26,761 nt of DNA from Bacteroidales bacterium UBA4866 (GTDB lineage: Bacteria > Bacteroidota > Bacteroidia > Bacteroidales > P3), in assembly GCA_002399565.1 (NCBI GenBank), contig DHDW01000011.1, positions 3,170 to 29,930 on the forward strand. The letters are read 5' to 3'. The position numbers and the translations under genes are program-made. The notes below the pieces were generated by a model. It had not been told where the DNA came from. It saw nothing but the letters and a program-made list of their open reading frames with translations, and did no database searches. Positions 1 to 7,545 of this stretch are shown here, piece after piece; position 1 is the first letter of the stretch; each line of letters begins with the position of its first letter.

Positions 1-167
1 TATAGGTCATCCATTACACCCTTCATGCTGTCCCCTATTGAAACTATTGAAATAACGGAGCTGATACCTATAATTATCCCAAGCATGGTAAGAAGAGACC
101 GCATCTTATTAGATAAAATAGATTGAAAGGCTATTTTAATATTTTCAAGCCAAATTATTTTCAACAC
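1..167 (-). CDS. MacB-type ABC transporter permease, N-terminal fragment
   Basis: Partial gene running off the left edge. Reading from a GTG at 167-165 (or TTG at 164-162) gives about 55 residues: a short amphipathic start ([16 protein letters not shown]), then [20 protein letters not shown], the basic-then-hydrophobic beginning typical of FtsX/MacB permeases, in which the first transmembrane helix precedes a large periplasmic domain. It overlaps the end of the ATPase gene by about 20 bp, which implies translational coupling. A purine-rich stretch (AAGGAAAGAG) precedes the GTG and probably serves as its ribosome binding site. It should be the inner-membrane partner of the ATPase at 145-858. 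The rest of the protein is outside the window. Confidence 0.85.
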   Translation of the reverse strand, partial: MLKIIWLENIKIAFQSILSNKMRSLLTMLGIIIGISSVISIVSIGDSMKGVMDDL

Positions 168-858
168 CCTCTTTCCTTCTGTCTTCAATTATAGACCCGT
201 CCTTAAATACAATAACCCTGTCTGCATTATCTGCAATTTCAGGCTCATGGGTAACTAAAATTATACTGTTGCCCTCCTTGTTAAGCGTTCTGAAAATATT
301 CATTATTTCTTCAGAAGACTTTGTATCTAAATTTCCTGTAGGCTCATCGGCAAGTATTATGGGAGGATTGTTTGCCAATGCTCTGGCTATGGCAACTCTT
401 TGCTGCTGACCTCCTGACATTTGTTGTGATTTATGATACATTCTATCTTCCAAACTAACATCAATCAATGCCTTTTTTGCTTTTTCTTTTCTTTGTGATG
501 CAGAATATTCTGAATTATAAAGCAGTGGTAATTCAACATTTTCCAAAGCAGTTGTTTTGGGTAAAAGATTGTATGATTGGAAGACAAAACCAATTTTTCT
601 ATTTCTGTATATTGCTCTTTCGTTCTTTGTCATCTTAGCAACTGGCTTTCCGTCCAAAAAATATTCTCCATCTGTTGGAGTGTCCAAGCATCCAAGAAGA
701 TTTAGCAATGTGGATTTCCCACTCCCTGATGTTCCCATAATGGTAACAAACTCTCCCTCTTCAATAGAAAAGCTAACACCTCTCAAAGCATGTACAGTTT
801 CTTCACCAACTTGAAAATCTCTTTTAAGATTCTTAATTTCAATAATTGTATTGCTCAT
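145..858 (-). CDS. MacB/LolD-type ABC transporter ATP-binding protein
   Basis: Cytoplasmic ATPase of a MacAB-TolC-like exporter, about 237 residues. It shows Walker [10 protein letters not shown] (residues 42-50 from the chosen start), the ABC signature MSGGQ followed by [10 protein letters not shown], Walker [13 protein letters not shown], and the switch histidine in LVTHEPE, in the standard order. The frame is open back to an ATG at 879, but that start would overlap the upstream adaptor gene, whose stop is at 865-863. The ATG at 858 ([11 protein letters not shown]) gives the usual family N-terminus and starts four bases after that stop, so I prefer it. Its end overlaps the permease start. 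The substrate cannot be told from sequence; LolD/FtsE-type roles are less likely given the linked adaptor and TolC genes. Confidence 0.95.
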   Translation of the reverse strand: MSNTIIEIKNLKRDFQVGEETVHALRGVSFSIEEGEFVTIMGTSGSGKSTLLNLLGCLDTPTDGEYFLDGKPVAKMTKNERAIYRNRKIGFVFQSYNLLPKTTALENVELPLLYNSEYSASQRKEKAKKALIDVSLEDRMYHKSQQMSGGQQQRVAIARALANNPPIILADEPTGNLDTKSSEEIMNIFRTLNKEGNSIILVTHEPEIADNADRVIVFKDGSIIEDRRKEGVENNLA

Positions 859-862
859 ACCA

Positions 863-2011
863 TTAGTGTTTAGGTCCAAACATTGAACCTTCTTTTTTGA
901 TTATTGAGTTATCAATTGTACCTACAACAATTTCTTCTTTCTCTTTCAATCCACCAATAATCTCAGCCTTAGATCCATTATTTATACCAATTTGAACTTC
1001 TTTTGTTTTTAAAGTATCACCTACTGCCACCCACACAAATTTCTTTTTCTTATCCTTTGGCTCTTTAATTATCCATTTCTTTCCCAATAAAGATTGGTCT
1101 GGTTTAAAACTCAAAGCTTTTGATGGAATTGATAACACATCTGTTTTTTCATTGGTGAATATATTAACACTTGCAGTTAAGCCTGGTTTAAGTTTGAAAT
1201 CATCATTTGGAGCATCAATAATTACTTCATAGGTAACAACATTGGTTGTTGTGGTTGCATTTAAACGAACTTGTTGAACCTTACCCTTAAAGACCACATC
1301 AGGATAAGCATCAACCGAAAACTCAACCTTTTGTCCTTCTTTAATTTCACCTATATCTGCTTCATCAACATTAGCAACAATTTGCATTTTGGATAAATCC
1401 TGAGCAATTGTAAAAAGATTGGGAGTACTAAAACTTGCAGCAACTGTCTGTCCTTCTTCAACAGCACGTTTTAAAACCACTCCATCAATTGGAGAATAAA
1501 TTGTGGCATAAGCCAAATTGGTTTTTACCTTAGTGTAGTTGGATTGAGCCATTTCATAGCTTGTCTTAGACTTATCATAATTATATTGCGCTTGTTCAAA
1601 CTCAGCATCACTAATCAATTGCTTAGAGTGTAACTCCTTTTGACGGTTATAATTTAGCTTTTGAAAATCAAATTCAATCTTTGAAGCATCAAGATTAGAC
1701 TTCATTGCTTTAAGCTCATTATCCAACATTTCCTTATCAATCTCTGCCAAAAGCTGACCTTTCTTAACCACAGAATTAAAATCAACATATAACTTCTTAA
1801 TTATTCCTGAAACCTGAGTTCCAACCTCCACTTGATTAATAGGTTTAACCGTTCCTGTTGCAGTAATTAAGGTGCTAATATTTTCTTTAACCACCATTTT
1901 CTTTTCAAGAGATATTAGGTTCTTTTTCTTTGGAGAAAATATCAAAGACAATGCAATTATAATAACTATTATACTTGCTGAAATTATTATTATTTTCTTT
2001 TTCTTTGTCAT
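863..2011 (-). CDS. HlyD/MacA-family periplasmic adaptor subunit
   Basis: Membrane-fusion protein of 382 residues linking an inner-membrane ABC pump to an outer-membrane channel. After a lysine-rich start (MTKKKK) comes one hydrophobic helix (about residues 7-26) that anchors or exports it. The first lipoyl half follows ([20 protein letters not shown], about 62-95), then a coiled-coil hairpin (about 95-165), the second lipoyl half ([17 protein letters not shown], about 172-190) and a beta-barrel region. The C-terminus ends in an Ile/Lys-rich tail. It lies between the TolC-like gene (38-bp gap) and the ATPase gene (four-base gap), consistent with one operon. Family assignment is firm; drug, lipid or peptide substrate is unknown. 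Confidence 0.93.
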   Translation of the reverse strand: MTKKKKIIIISASIIVIIIALSLIFSPKKKNLISLEKKMVVKENISTLITATGTVKPINQVEVGTQVSGIIKKLYVDFNSVVKKGQLLAEIDKEMLDNELKAMKSNLDASKIEFDFQKLNYNRQKELHSKQLISDAEFEQAQYNYDKSKTSYEMAQSNYTKVKTNLAYATIYSPIDGVVLKRAVEEGQTVAASFSTPNLFTIAQDLSKMQIVANVDEADIGEIKEGQKVEFSVDAYPDVVFKGKVQQVRLNATTTTNVVTYEVIIDAPNDDFKLKPGLTASVNIFTNEKTDVLSIPSKALSFKPDQSLLGKKWIIKEPKDKKKKFVWVAVGDTLKTKEVQIGINNGSKAEIIGGLKEKEEIVVGTIDNSIIKKEGSMFGPKH

Positions 2012-2049
2012 AAGAATTTAGTTTTTTATCTGATTTATTTCTATGATTA

Positions 2050-3366
2050 TTAATATTTAAGGTCTAAGGGTTGCAATTGATAGAAAAGCATTAACTGCTT
2101 ACTCATAATTGCTTGAAATTTTGATTGAAGCATTTCCTGTTGAGCAGTTAAAAGGTTATTTCTTTCAGTCATTAATTCAATTGTATTTTTCATTCCAAGA
2201 TTAAATTTCTCTTCAACCAATTGATAAGATATCTCTTGCGAAGAAACCTTTGCTTTTGCAGCAATAAACGAGTTTTGATTATTTATTGCATCAAGATAAA
2301 GCATTTCAATAATTTTCCAAGCATCCTTTTCAGCTAACGTTAGATCTAATTCAGATTGTTGAATAGATATTTCTGCTTTCTTAACATTAGACTTGTTTTG
2401 TCCACGAGAAAAAATAGGAACAGAAATATTTAAACCAACCGATTCAAAGAAACCACTCTTCAACTGGTTCATCAAATTTAAAGTACTACGAGAATTATGA
2501 CCAGTATTAAGTCCTGCATTTAAACTAACTGTTGGTAAATAACCAGCTTTTGCAATACTTCTTGACAGTTTGGACAACTCAATATTATTCTTGCTGTTTG
2601 TAATGCCAACAAAATAATCATAGCTGTTTTTGTAAATATCGTTTAATGATTGAAGTGGAGCAACAACATCCTCATCACTAATCTTAGGAATAGTTATTTC
2701 AATATCATCAGTCAACTCCAACAACTGTTTTAAATCTAATTTAGCTTTTTGCAAGGAGTTTTTAGCTTGAACCAATTGATATTTATAAGAAACATTTTGA
2801 CTTTCAAGCTGAGCATAATCAGCCTTTGAAATACTACCAGCTTTCAAAAGAGCTTCTGAACGTTTTAGTTGTTGCTCAGAAAGTTTTAAAATAGCATCTT
2901 GAATATTTACAGATTCGCTTGCAAAAAGAATTTCAACATAATATTGAATTATAGCAACAGTAATTTGATTTTCTGAATTTTTAATCTCCAACCTGCTAAT
3001 CTCTTCCTGCTTTTGACTTTGAAGAATATTCTTTCTTAACCTACCACCATTATAAAGAGTAACCGAACTGTTCAACCCATAACTACCACTATAAGATAAT
3101 TTATCTAAGCCAGAAGATTGTTTTTCGTTGTAATAAGAAAGGTTTTGACCACTGCTGAAACTAAGGTCAGGATAAAGAGCTTGTTTAGCTTCATAAGTTC
3201 CCAATTGACTTTGTTCATAAGACAGCTTAGCTTTCTTAACAGTTAAATTATGTTCCTTAGCATACTCAATACACTCATTCAAATTCATTGTTTTTCTGTT
3301 CTCATTTTGAGAAAAAGTATAAGAACACAAGTTTAAAATCACAACCAAAGCAATAAACCTTCTCAT
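2050..3366 (-). CDS. TolC-family outer membrane efflux protein
   Basis: Outer-membrane channel protein of 438 residues. It opens with a cleavable signal peptide (MRRFIALVVILNLCSYTFSQ, cut near residue 19-20). Two similar halves follow, rich in long Gln/Glu/Lys/Leu helices, typical of the TolC helical barrel: LNECIEYAKEHNLTVKKAKL at the start of the first, and ISVPIFSRGQNKSNVKKAEI in the second, matching the usual GxxVPIF..G strand-turn. It is the first gene of the efflux operon and would form the exit duct for the adaptor and ABC pump encoded downstream. The leader upstream contains a promoter-like box and a terminator-like hairpin that may regulate it. Confidence 0.93.
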   Translation of the reverse strand: MRRFIALVVILNLCSYTFSQNENRKTMNLNECIEYAKEHNLTVKKAKLSYEQSQLGTYEAKQALYPDLSFSSGQNLSYYNEKQSSGLDKLSYSGSYGLNSSVTLYNGGRLRKNILQSQKQEEISRLEIKNSENQITVAIIQYYVEILFASESVNIQDAILKLSEQQLKRSEALLKAGSISKADYAQLESQNVSYKYQLVQAKNSLQKAKLDLKQLLELTDDIEITIPKISDEDVVAPLQSLNDIYKNSYDYFVGITNSKNNIELSKLSRSIAKAGYLPTVSLNAGLNTGHNSRSTLNLMNQLKSGFFESVGLNISVPIFSRGQNKSNVKKAEISIQQSELDLTLAEKDAWKIIEMLYLDAINNQNSFIAAKAKVSSQEISYQLVEEKFNLGMKNTIELMTERNNLLTAQQEMLQSKFQAIMSKQLMLFYQLQPLDLKY

Positions 3367-3490
3367 AAAACTAATATTTGATATTTATTTAATCTATCAT
3401 TTCAAAATCCTCCATTCAAAAGAATTTACTTTACATACTAAAAAAACTTAATTTCAATAATATTATTGCAAGAATAGGAAAATTTTCCAC

Positions 3491-3529
3491 AAAAATAAAT
3501 CGCTGCCTTTAATCAATTAAAAACAGCGA
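3491..3529 (-). terminator. Intrinsic-terminator-like hairpin in the tolC-operon leader
   Basis: On the minus strand TCGCTG (3529-3524) pairs with CAGCGA (3505-3500). The stem continues through two G-U pairs and TTTA/TAAA with a six-base loop, and is followed by the T-rich run TTTATTTTTG. The plus strand has no T-run after the hairpin, so it should act on leftward transcripts. It lies about 135 bp upstream of the TolC start and about 220 bp beyond the end of the preceding gene. It could be an attenuator of the efflux operon or the end of a short RNA. Confidence 0.55.
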
Positions 3530-3690
3530 CTTCCTCCAAACCATTTATATTCCTATAAAACATAAATCAAATAACTTCTTATTTTTAGTCTCAAAAAAAT
3601 GTGTAAGAAATTATCAATAAATAAGCATCTATACAGAGCAATAAAATACAATTTTTATTATATTATATTTTATAGTGTCTATTATTCATG
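3491..3690 (-). ncRNA. Possible ~200-nt leader RNA or sRNA upstream of the efflux operon
   Basis: This occupies most of the 381-bp gene-free stretch 3367-3747. A TATCTTTG box at 3704-3697 would start transcription near 3690, and the terminator-like hairpin at 3529-3491 would end it, giving about 200 nt. No convincing protein is encoded. The longest candidate (3563-3513) is a 16-codon frame whose stop codon falls in the hairpin loop, an arrangement reminiscent of leader-peptide attenuators but without a clear residue bias. It resembles no RNA family I recognise. The call rests only on the promoter-hairpin pair. Confidence 0.3.
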
Positions 3691-3696
3691 ATATTG

Positions 3697-3704
3697 CAAA
3701 GATA
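3697..3704 (-). promoter_or_regulatory. Bacteroidetes -7 box (TATCTTTG)
   Basis: A perfect TAnnTTTG match on the minus strand, followed by CAATATC. It is the best promoter candidate for the leader and tolC efflux operon. No clear -33 TTTG is present at the usual distance. It sits just after the inverted repeat that ends the upstream gene. Confidence 0.5.
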
Positions 3705-3726
3705 AGAATATTAATTGCAATAATTA

Positions 3727-3755
3727 ATCTCTAAAGTTGAAAATACTTTAGAGAT
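3727..3755 (-). terminator. 11-bp perfect inverted repeat at the end of the ankyrin-like gene
   Basis: Arms ATCTCTAAAGT (3727-3737) and ACTTTAGAGAT (3745-3755) surround a 7-base loop. The stop codon of the leftward gene (3750-3748) lies within it, and the sequence beyond on the minus strand is T-rich (TTAATTATTG). It probably terminates that gene. The stem is A+T-rich and moderately strong. Confidence 0.55.
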
Positions 3756-4455
3756 AGTAATTATACTCCCCACTAGTTAGTAAATTAAACATATCTTCAT
3801 GAGCTCCCCAACCTATAAGGTAATATGCAAAATAATCTTTTACGCATTTATCTAAGTGGATTCCATCTTTAAGATAATCTTCAAAAACAAAACCTATTAG
3901 ATATGTAGCTAAATGTGAAGTCTCATTAACAACCCTTTGCCTTGGGGAATCATATTCAATTGGAGCTATGTCATCTATGACAATATTTGCATCAATATTT
4001 GCTCCTTTATCTATTAACCCCTTAACTTTTTCTATATTAAAGCAACAAGTATAGAAATAAAGATTCAAATCAATATCCCGCACTCCATGCCTTAAATTTC
4101 TCTCTTTATCTTCCTGGTAAAACATCCCACCAAATTCATCATCACAATAAATCTTCTCTGAGTATTTATTAAAATAATCAGGCTTTTTCAATCTTTCAAC
4201 TCCAAAGTAATTTTTCCAGACTTCTAACGCTTTATTTGCTCTTTCTCTAAAAATCAAAACTAATGGCACGGTTTCTTCTCTCCAACCATCTTTATTCCAG
4301 GCAATAACACTACAAATTGAAATATCCTTAGCAAGTTCAATAATATCGTTATCAATCTCCTTTATTTTCTCCTTATCATTAAGAAAATTTCTTAGATTTT
4401 CAGCCTCACAAAAGTAAGCATAATTAAGAAGTTCAAAATCAAGATCCTTTTCCAT
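3748..4455 (-). CDS. Hypothetical protein with an ankyrin-like segment
   Basis: A 235-residue soluble protein, acidic and rich in aromatic residues, with no signal peptide or membrane helix. I do not recognise the family. One segment, DLNLYFYTCCFNIEKVKGLI followed by DKGANIDANI (about residues 129-158), reads like a single ankyrin repeat (position-specific GA.I motif). The N-terminal LNYAYFCEAENLRNFL could be a degenerate repeat. The C-terminal part (VFEDYLKDGIHLDKCVKDYF) is helical. A TAGTTTTG box lies at 4482-4475, 20 bp before the ATG. Such orphan proteins are common in Bacteroidetes accessory regions, sometimes as immunity-type proteins; nothing here proves that role. Confidence 0.75.
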   Translation of the reverse strand: MEKDLDFELLNYAYFCEAENLRNFLNDKEKIKEIDNDIIELAKDISICSVIAWNKDGWREETVPLVLIFRERANKALEVWKNYFGVERLKKPDYFNKYSEKIYCDDEFGGMFYQEDKERNLRHGVRDIDLNLYFYTCCFNIEKVKGLIDKGANIDANIVIDDIAPIEYDSPRQRVVNETSHLATYLIGFVFEDYLKDGIHLDKCVKDYFAYYLIGWGAHEDMFNLLTSGEYNYYL

Positions 4456-4474
4456 AACTTATTTTTTCAACCCT

Positions 4475-4482
4475 CAAAACTA
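4475..4482 (-). promoter_or_regulatory. -7 box (TAGTTTTG) for the ankyrin-like gene
   Basis: A TAnnTTTG match on the minus strand 20 bp upstream of the ATG at 4455. The spacing implies a short leader. Confidence 0.45.
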
Positions 4483-4550
4483 CAAATAAAATCCCAATTG
4501 ATCTTCTATTTTAATTCAATTTGATTAATGTTGCCTCAATCAATCCTTTA

Positions 4551-4627
4551 TGTTGTGCGGTATATGCTATGCCGCACTTTTTTTTATTAGGATATGTTAG
4601 AAGATAGATATTTTTCTACACAACGAA
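4551..4627 (+). repeat. Palindromic repeat copy A (module 1, hairpin plus T-run)
   Basis: It begins GTTGTGCGG (4552-4560) and contains a 23-nt hairpin at 4555-4577 (GTGCGG and CCGCAC arms, extended by TATA/TATG, loop TGC), followed by eight T. An ATTAGGATATGTT tail comes next, and then an imperfect inverted terminus CTACACAAC (4616-4624) and GAA. The first 32 bp (4552-4583) reappear in inverted orientation at 7727-7758 with one mismatch. The hairpin plus T-run would also act as a rightward intrinsic terminator, although no rightward gene lies upstream. Confidence 0.8.
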
Positions 4628-4637
4628 TGGAAACAAT

Positions 4638-4859
4638 TTAAAAATCTTTTTCCTTATTCGGTTTAATATTAATAGTGATATTTATAGTAGTATTATCATC
4701 TTTATTATCATCTTTATTATCATCTTTATTACCATCTTTTTTTAAACTATTTTTTAAATTCCGAGTATCATCTCTAAGATATTTCCATAAACTCCATATC
4801 AAAGTTATTGTTATAATTATAACAAAAATTGAAGCTAAAATTGAAATTATATATATCAT
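4638..4859 (-). CDS. Small single-pass membrane protein with a DDNK repeat tail
   Basis: About 73 residues from the ATG at 4859 (MIYIISILASIFVIIITITL). The frame is open further to a TTG at 4904, but that start lies inside a palindromic repeat, so the ATG is preferred. One hydrophobic helix (residues 1-22) is followed by WKYLRDDTRNLKNSLKK, a DDNK repeat tail and NTTINITINIKPNKEKDF. The tail is encoded by a 12-bp tandem repeat. No homologous family comes to mind. It lies between repeat copies A and B, downstream of the R-M operon. The protein may be real but short and low-complexity, so I hold this call loosely. Confidence 0.45.
   Translation of the reverse strand: MIYIISILASIFVIIITITLIWSLWKYLRDDTRNLKNSLKKDGNKDDNKDDNKDDNTTINITINIKPNKEKDF
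4695..4740. repeat. 12-bp tandem repeat encoding DDNK
   Basis: Three perfect copies of ATCATCTTTATT (plus strand) and a fourth imperfect copy (ACCATCTTTT). Read on the minus strand as codons they give repeated Asp-Asp-Asn-Lys. The 12-bp unit preserves frame, so copy-number change by slippage would lengthen or shorten the protein tail without a frameshift. Confidence 0.85.
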
Positions 4860-4880
4860 AACAAATAAATTATTAATGAT

Positions 4881-4976
4881 GTGTGGTATTTCTTTGCTCT
4901 GCAAAGCGACAAAGTCGATAACTTGCTAAGGCAAGCCGATAAGTTATGCCACACTTTTTTATTATTAGGTTATGTT
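4881..4976 (+). repeat. Palindromic repeat copy B (module 2, multi-hairpin)
   Basis: Outer arms GTGTGG (4881-4886) and CCACAC (4949-4954) enclose three small hairpins: CTTTGC/GCAAAG near 4892-4906, CGAC/GTCG at 4907-4917, and CTTGC/GCAAG at 4922-4935. An alternative pairing is ATAACTT (4918-4924) with AAGTTAT (4941-4947). A T-run and ATTATTAGGTTATGTT tail follow. The core 4889-4936 recurs inverted at 7669-7716 with one mismatch. It lies just past the end of the endonuclease gene and could terminate or protect its transcript. Confidence 0.8.
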
Positions 4977-5002
4977 TTTTGTATGAGTATAAAAGGATTC
5001 TT

Positions 5003-5773
5003 TTATTTAAATCGAGAGAAATATGCATCTATTTCATCTCTCATCTCAATACCTACACTTTCAAAACACTCTAACAATTCATCATAAGCACCTTCTCCTC
5101 CTAAGAAATTCCAAAACCTTTTATCTACCATCAGTTCTTCTTCTAAATCGAGCATTCCAGCCAATGTCCAAAACTGATATGGCTCTGGATGATATGGATT
5201 GTAAGGTATAGCTATAAGAGAGTGAACTTTTAAATCTTTATCATTTGTATAGGTAATTCCTGCCCATTCTAATAGTGTTTGCTTGTACTTTTGGAAATCA
5301 CCCTTATTTGGTTTAGCTGTTTTAAGGTCGAAAAGATATTGCTCCCCTGTTTCTGTCTCCAAAAACAAATCTACTTTCATTGGTTTAAGACTATTTATAT
5401 CCCCTCTCAATGAATTATTTAATCGACTTAATTCATTTATTTTATTTGGTTTAGCCTGTATCGTTAATTCATTAATTATTGTTTGTACACATTGTTGGCA
5501 TTGGCTATAAATAGTATTACCCACCACATACTGAGTTTCTACACGAGCAAATTTAGTTTGTGCTAACGCTGCTGCAACCGGTTCAAAAATAGAAGTTCCA
5601 AAAGTTGTAAGCAAGGACTGCATAAAAGAATATAATGCCATCCTATCCTTACCTAATAATCTAAAATGAAATGGCATATAATTATTTTGAGGAACATAGT
5701 TTTTAAATTTATTTCTCAAACAATTAGAAATAACATTTTGGATTTCTTCTCTTTGCTCATTTGTAAGTGCCAT
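5003..5773 (-). CDS. TdeIII/MjaII-like type II restriction endonuclease
   Basis: A 256-residue protein that I recognise as resembling the TdeIII family of type II restriction enzymes (characterised relatives cut GGNCC). Visible features are the conserved block MPFHFRLLGKDRMALYSFMQ (residues 33-52) followed by TTFGTSIFEPVAAALAQ, then a PD-(D/E)xK-type core: Asp135 in KPMKVDLFLE and Asp149-Leu-Lys151 in YLFDLKTAKPNKG. The C-terminus is acidic and aromatic. It starts one base after the stop of the methyltransferase gene, so the two are cotranscribed, methyltransferase first, which suits protective methylation before cutting. GGNCC specificity is inferred from the family and not shown by sequence. 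Confidence 0.85.
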   Translation of the reverse strand: MALTNEQREEIQNVISNCLRNKFKNYVPQNNYMPFHFRLLGKDRMALYSFMQSLLTTFGTSIFEPVAAALAQTKFARVETQYVVGNTIYSQCQQCVQTIINELTIQAKPNKINELSRLNNSLRGDINSLKPMKVDLFLETETGEQYLFDLKTAKPNKGDFQKYKQTLLEWAGITYTNDKDLKVHSLIAIPYNPYHPEPYQFWTLAGMLDLEEELMVDKRFWNFLGGEGAYDELLECFESVGIEMRDEIDAYFSRFK

Positions 5774-5774
5774 T

Positions 5775-7361
5775 TTATTTTTCTTTTAAATGAAATATTA
5801 TTTCGGCGTAAGCTCCCTTGTCTTTTTCTGTTCTGTTTAGTACTGGGCGTTTGAATTGGTTTACTATTTTCATTCCTGAACGCTCAGCTATTTTGGGGTA
5901 TAGGTTGTGTTTATCGTTTGCTACTAAGAAAATATTATAATCCTCTGCTAAGTATTTCTTGCAATTGATTAATACATCGGATATCCCTTCTGCATAGCTT
6001 TCTCTTGCTGCTAATCCGTTTCCCTTATAAAGCGGTCCTATCTCTAATTCATCTTTTCTCTCAAAGCCAAATAAATCATAAGAATAAGCATGTTGCTCGT
6101 GGTAGTCTATCAAACCAACATAGGGTGGAGAAGAGAATATGCCATTTATTTTCTTTTCCTTAATTTTCTCTGCAAATTCTTTATCCCTCTTCTCTACTTT
6201 TGAAATAATATCTGCCTGACGGCTATCCCCAGTAATGCAAATCTGCTTAGTATCTGTCCTTAATGAGTCAAATTCCTTGAATCTATTAATTGTATCCTTG
6301 CCATATTGCTCCCACCATTTAAGTATAGAAAACAATGGTTTGCAAATCTTTCCATGCTTAGAGCAATAATAGGTAGTAATTACAGGGTCTATTAATGTTG
6401 CTAAATCCGCATGAGTAGTTGCCCTACATGAACGCATTGTCCTGCTTAGAATTATGGTTAATATCTTCTTAGTGTTTTCGTCCTCAACCTTCTTAATCTC
6501 TTGAAATACAAAATCAATCTCTCTTCTGATATGCTTAATATACCATTTTTCAAGAAAACTATTATTATTTGGTTGAAGCAATTCAATATTATACTTCTTA
6601 ACTAATTGATGATAGATTGGCAAAAACTCTTTTTCTTTCTCTTCACCATATTTTTTACCATCAATCAATTTCATTTGAACCTTGCGTTTAAACTCAGGTA
6701 CAGGGAAGTATTTATTATTAAAAACAGAAAGCTCTGCTAATAATTCTTGTTCAAATTCGAGGGTATGGGTAGAGGAGATAAATTCATAAAGAAGTTTGGT
6801 AATCCTTTTAATTTCAACCTCCAATTTATGTAAATCATGTTTAGAAACCTTTGTATTGGAAATAAGTGTATTGAAAACAGAAACATCAATACCAACAGCA
6901 TTAATTCCTAATTCATTAGACTCAACTAATGTTGTTCCACTACCACAGAAAGGATCTAAGACAATATCTCCTTTTTTAAAATAAACCTCTTTCTTAAAAC
7001 TATCTGTATTAGAATCCAAAAAATATTCAACCAATTGAGGGATAAACTTTCCCTTATATGGGTGAAGTCTATTAACATGCTTAGTAGTTTCTGATTCTTT
7101 TAACTCCTCGAAGGATAAAGCCCAATTCAAATCATCGCCCAATTTCTCTTTCCACGAACTTTCCCTATCCGACTTATATTTGCTATAATACTCTACCAAT
7201 TCTTCCTTTACAACCTGAGTGCTTCCATTTTCTCCAACCTTCGATACCTTACCATAATTAACAAGATAGGAGATATTTGCAGGCGTAACATTCTTACCTA
7301 AATATCTTGTTGCCCAAACACTTGCATCCTTAATGCTTAACAATTCTAAATTCTCTGTCAT
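5775..7361 (-). CDS. DNA methyltransferase of the R-M operon (amino-MTase type)
   Basis: A 528-residue SAM-dependent DNA methyltransferase. Residues 1-65 look like a small helix-turn-helix/MerR-like domain (LSIKDASVWATRYLG, ISYLVNYGKVSKVGE). The SAM-binding motif I is DPFCGSGTT (136-144) with AVGIDVS after it, and the catalytic motif IV is SPPY (411-414). About 270 residues lie between them and presumably contain target recognition. SPPY points to an exocyclic-amino (N4-cytosine or N6-adenine) methyltransferase; with a GGNCC-type partner N4-cytosine is the more likely. Motif I precedes IV, unlike the common beta order. A TACCTTTG box lies 8 bp before the ATG. Both 21-bp-period arrays lie further upstream. 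Confidence 0.9.
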   Translation of the reverse strand: MTENLELLSIKDASVWATRYLGKNVTPANISYLVNYGKVSKVGENGSTQVVKEELVEYYSKYKSDRESSWKEKLGDDLNWALSFEELKESETTKHVNRLHPYKGKFIPQLVEYFLDSNTDSFKKEVYFKKGDIVLDPFCGSGTTLVESNELGINAVGIDVSVFNTLISNTKVSKHDLHKLEVEIKRITKLLYEFISSTHTLEFEQELLAELSVFNNKYFPVPEFKRKVQMKLIDGKKYGEEKEKEFLPIYHQLVKKYNIELLQPNNNSFLEKWYIKHIRREIDFVFQEIKKVEDENTKKILTIILSRTMRSCRATTHADLATLIDPVITTYYCSKHGKICKPLFSILKWWEQYGKDTINRFKEFDSLRTDTKQICITGDSRQADIISKVEKRDKEFAEKIKEKKINGIFSSPPYVGLIDYHEQHAYSYDLFGFERKDELEIGPLYKGNGLAARESYAEGISDVLINCKKYLAEDYNIFLVANDKHNLYPKIAERSGMKIVNQFKRPVLNRTEKDKGAYAEIIFHLKEK

Positions 7362-7368
7362 AACATTG

Positions 7369-7376
7369 CAAAGGTA
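7369..7376 (-). promoter_or_regulatory. -7 box (TACCTTTG) for the R-M operon
   Basis: A perfect TAnnTTTG match on the minus strand only 8 bp upstream of the methyltransferase ATG, giving a near-leaderless transcript. The TTTATCCGATAAA palindrome-like stretch about 30 bp upstream could be an operator but is not proven. Confidence 0.6.
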
Positions 7377-7456
7377 TAAATAATAATCCTAAGATTTAAT
7401 AAGATTTATCCGATAAATATGATAAATAAATAAAAGAGGCAAATAAATCTTTTTAA

Positions 7457-7517
7457 AATAACTCCTTATTTCAGCAAATTAGAATAAGGAGTTATTGAAA
7501 TAGAATAAGGAGTTATT
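7457..7517. repeat. 14-bp repeat AATAAGGAGTTATT: one inverted and two direct copies
   Basis: AATAACTCCTTATT (7457-7470) is the exact inverted partner of AATAAGGAGTTATT at 7483-7496, with a 12-bp spacer. A further direct copy lies at 7504-7517, exactly 21 bp from the previous one, within a repeated unit AGAATAAGGAGTTATTGAAA. It lies 96-156 bp upstream of the methyltransferase start. The symmetry suggests a protein binding site or a hairpin. There is no gene in this stretch. Confidence 0.75.
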
Positions 7518-7545
7518 GAAAATAAATCTTAATCATAATTGAAAA

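Noticed and set aside
859..879. Upstream ATG start for the ABC ATPase
   Set aside because: It would overlap the end of the adaptor gene and adds seven residues not expected in the family; the ATG at 858 follows the adaptor stop by four bases.
3513..3563. 16-codon leader peptide gene before the efflux operon
   Set aside because: It is too short to support as a gene and has no diagnostic codon run; kept only as part of the leader observation.
4675..5087. Rightward frames over the small membrane protein, repeat B and the endonuclease end
   Set aside because: They are antisense shadows, rich in Ser/Leu from the 12-bp repeat or made of palindrome sequence, with no promoter.
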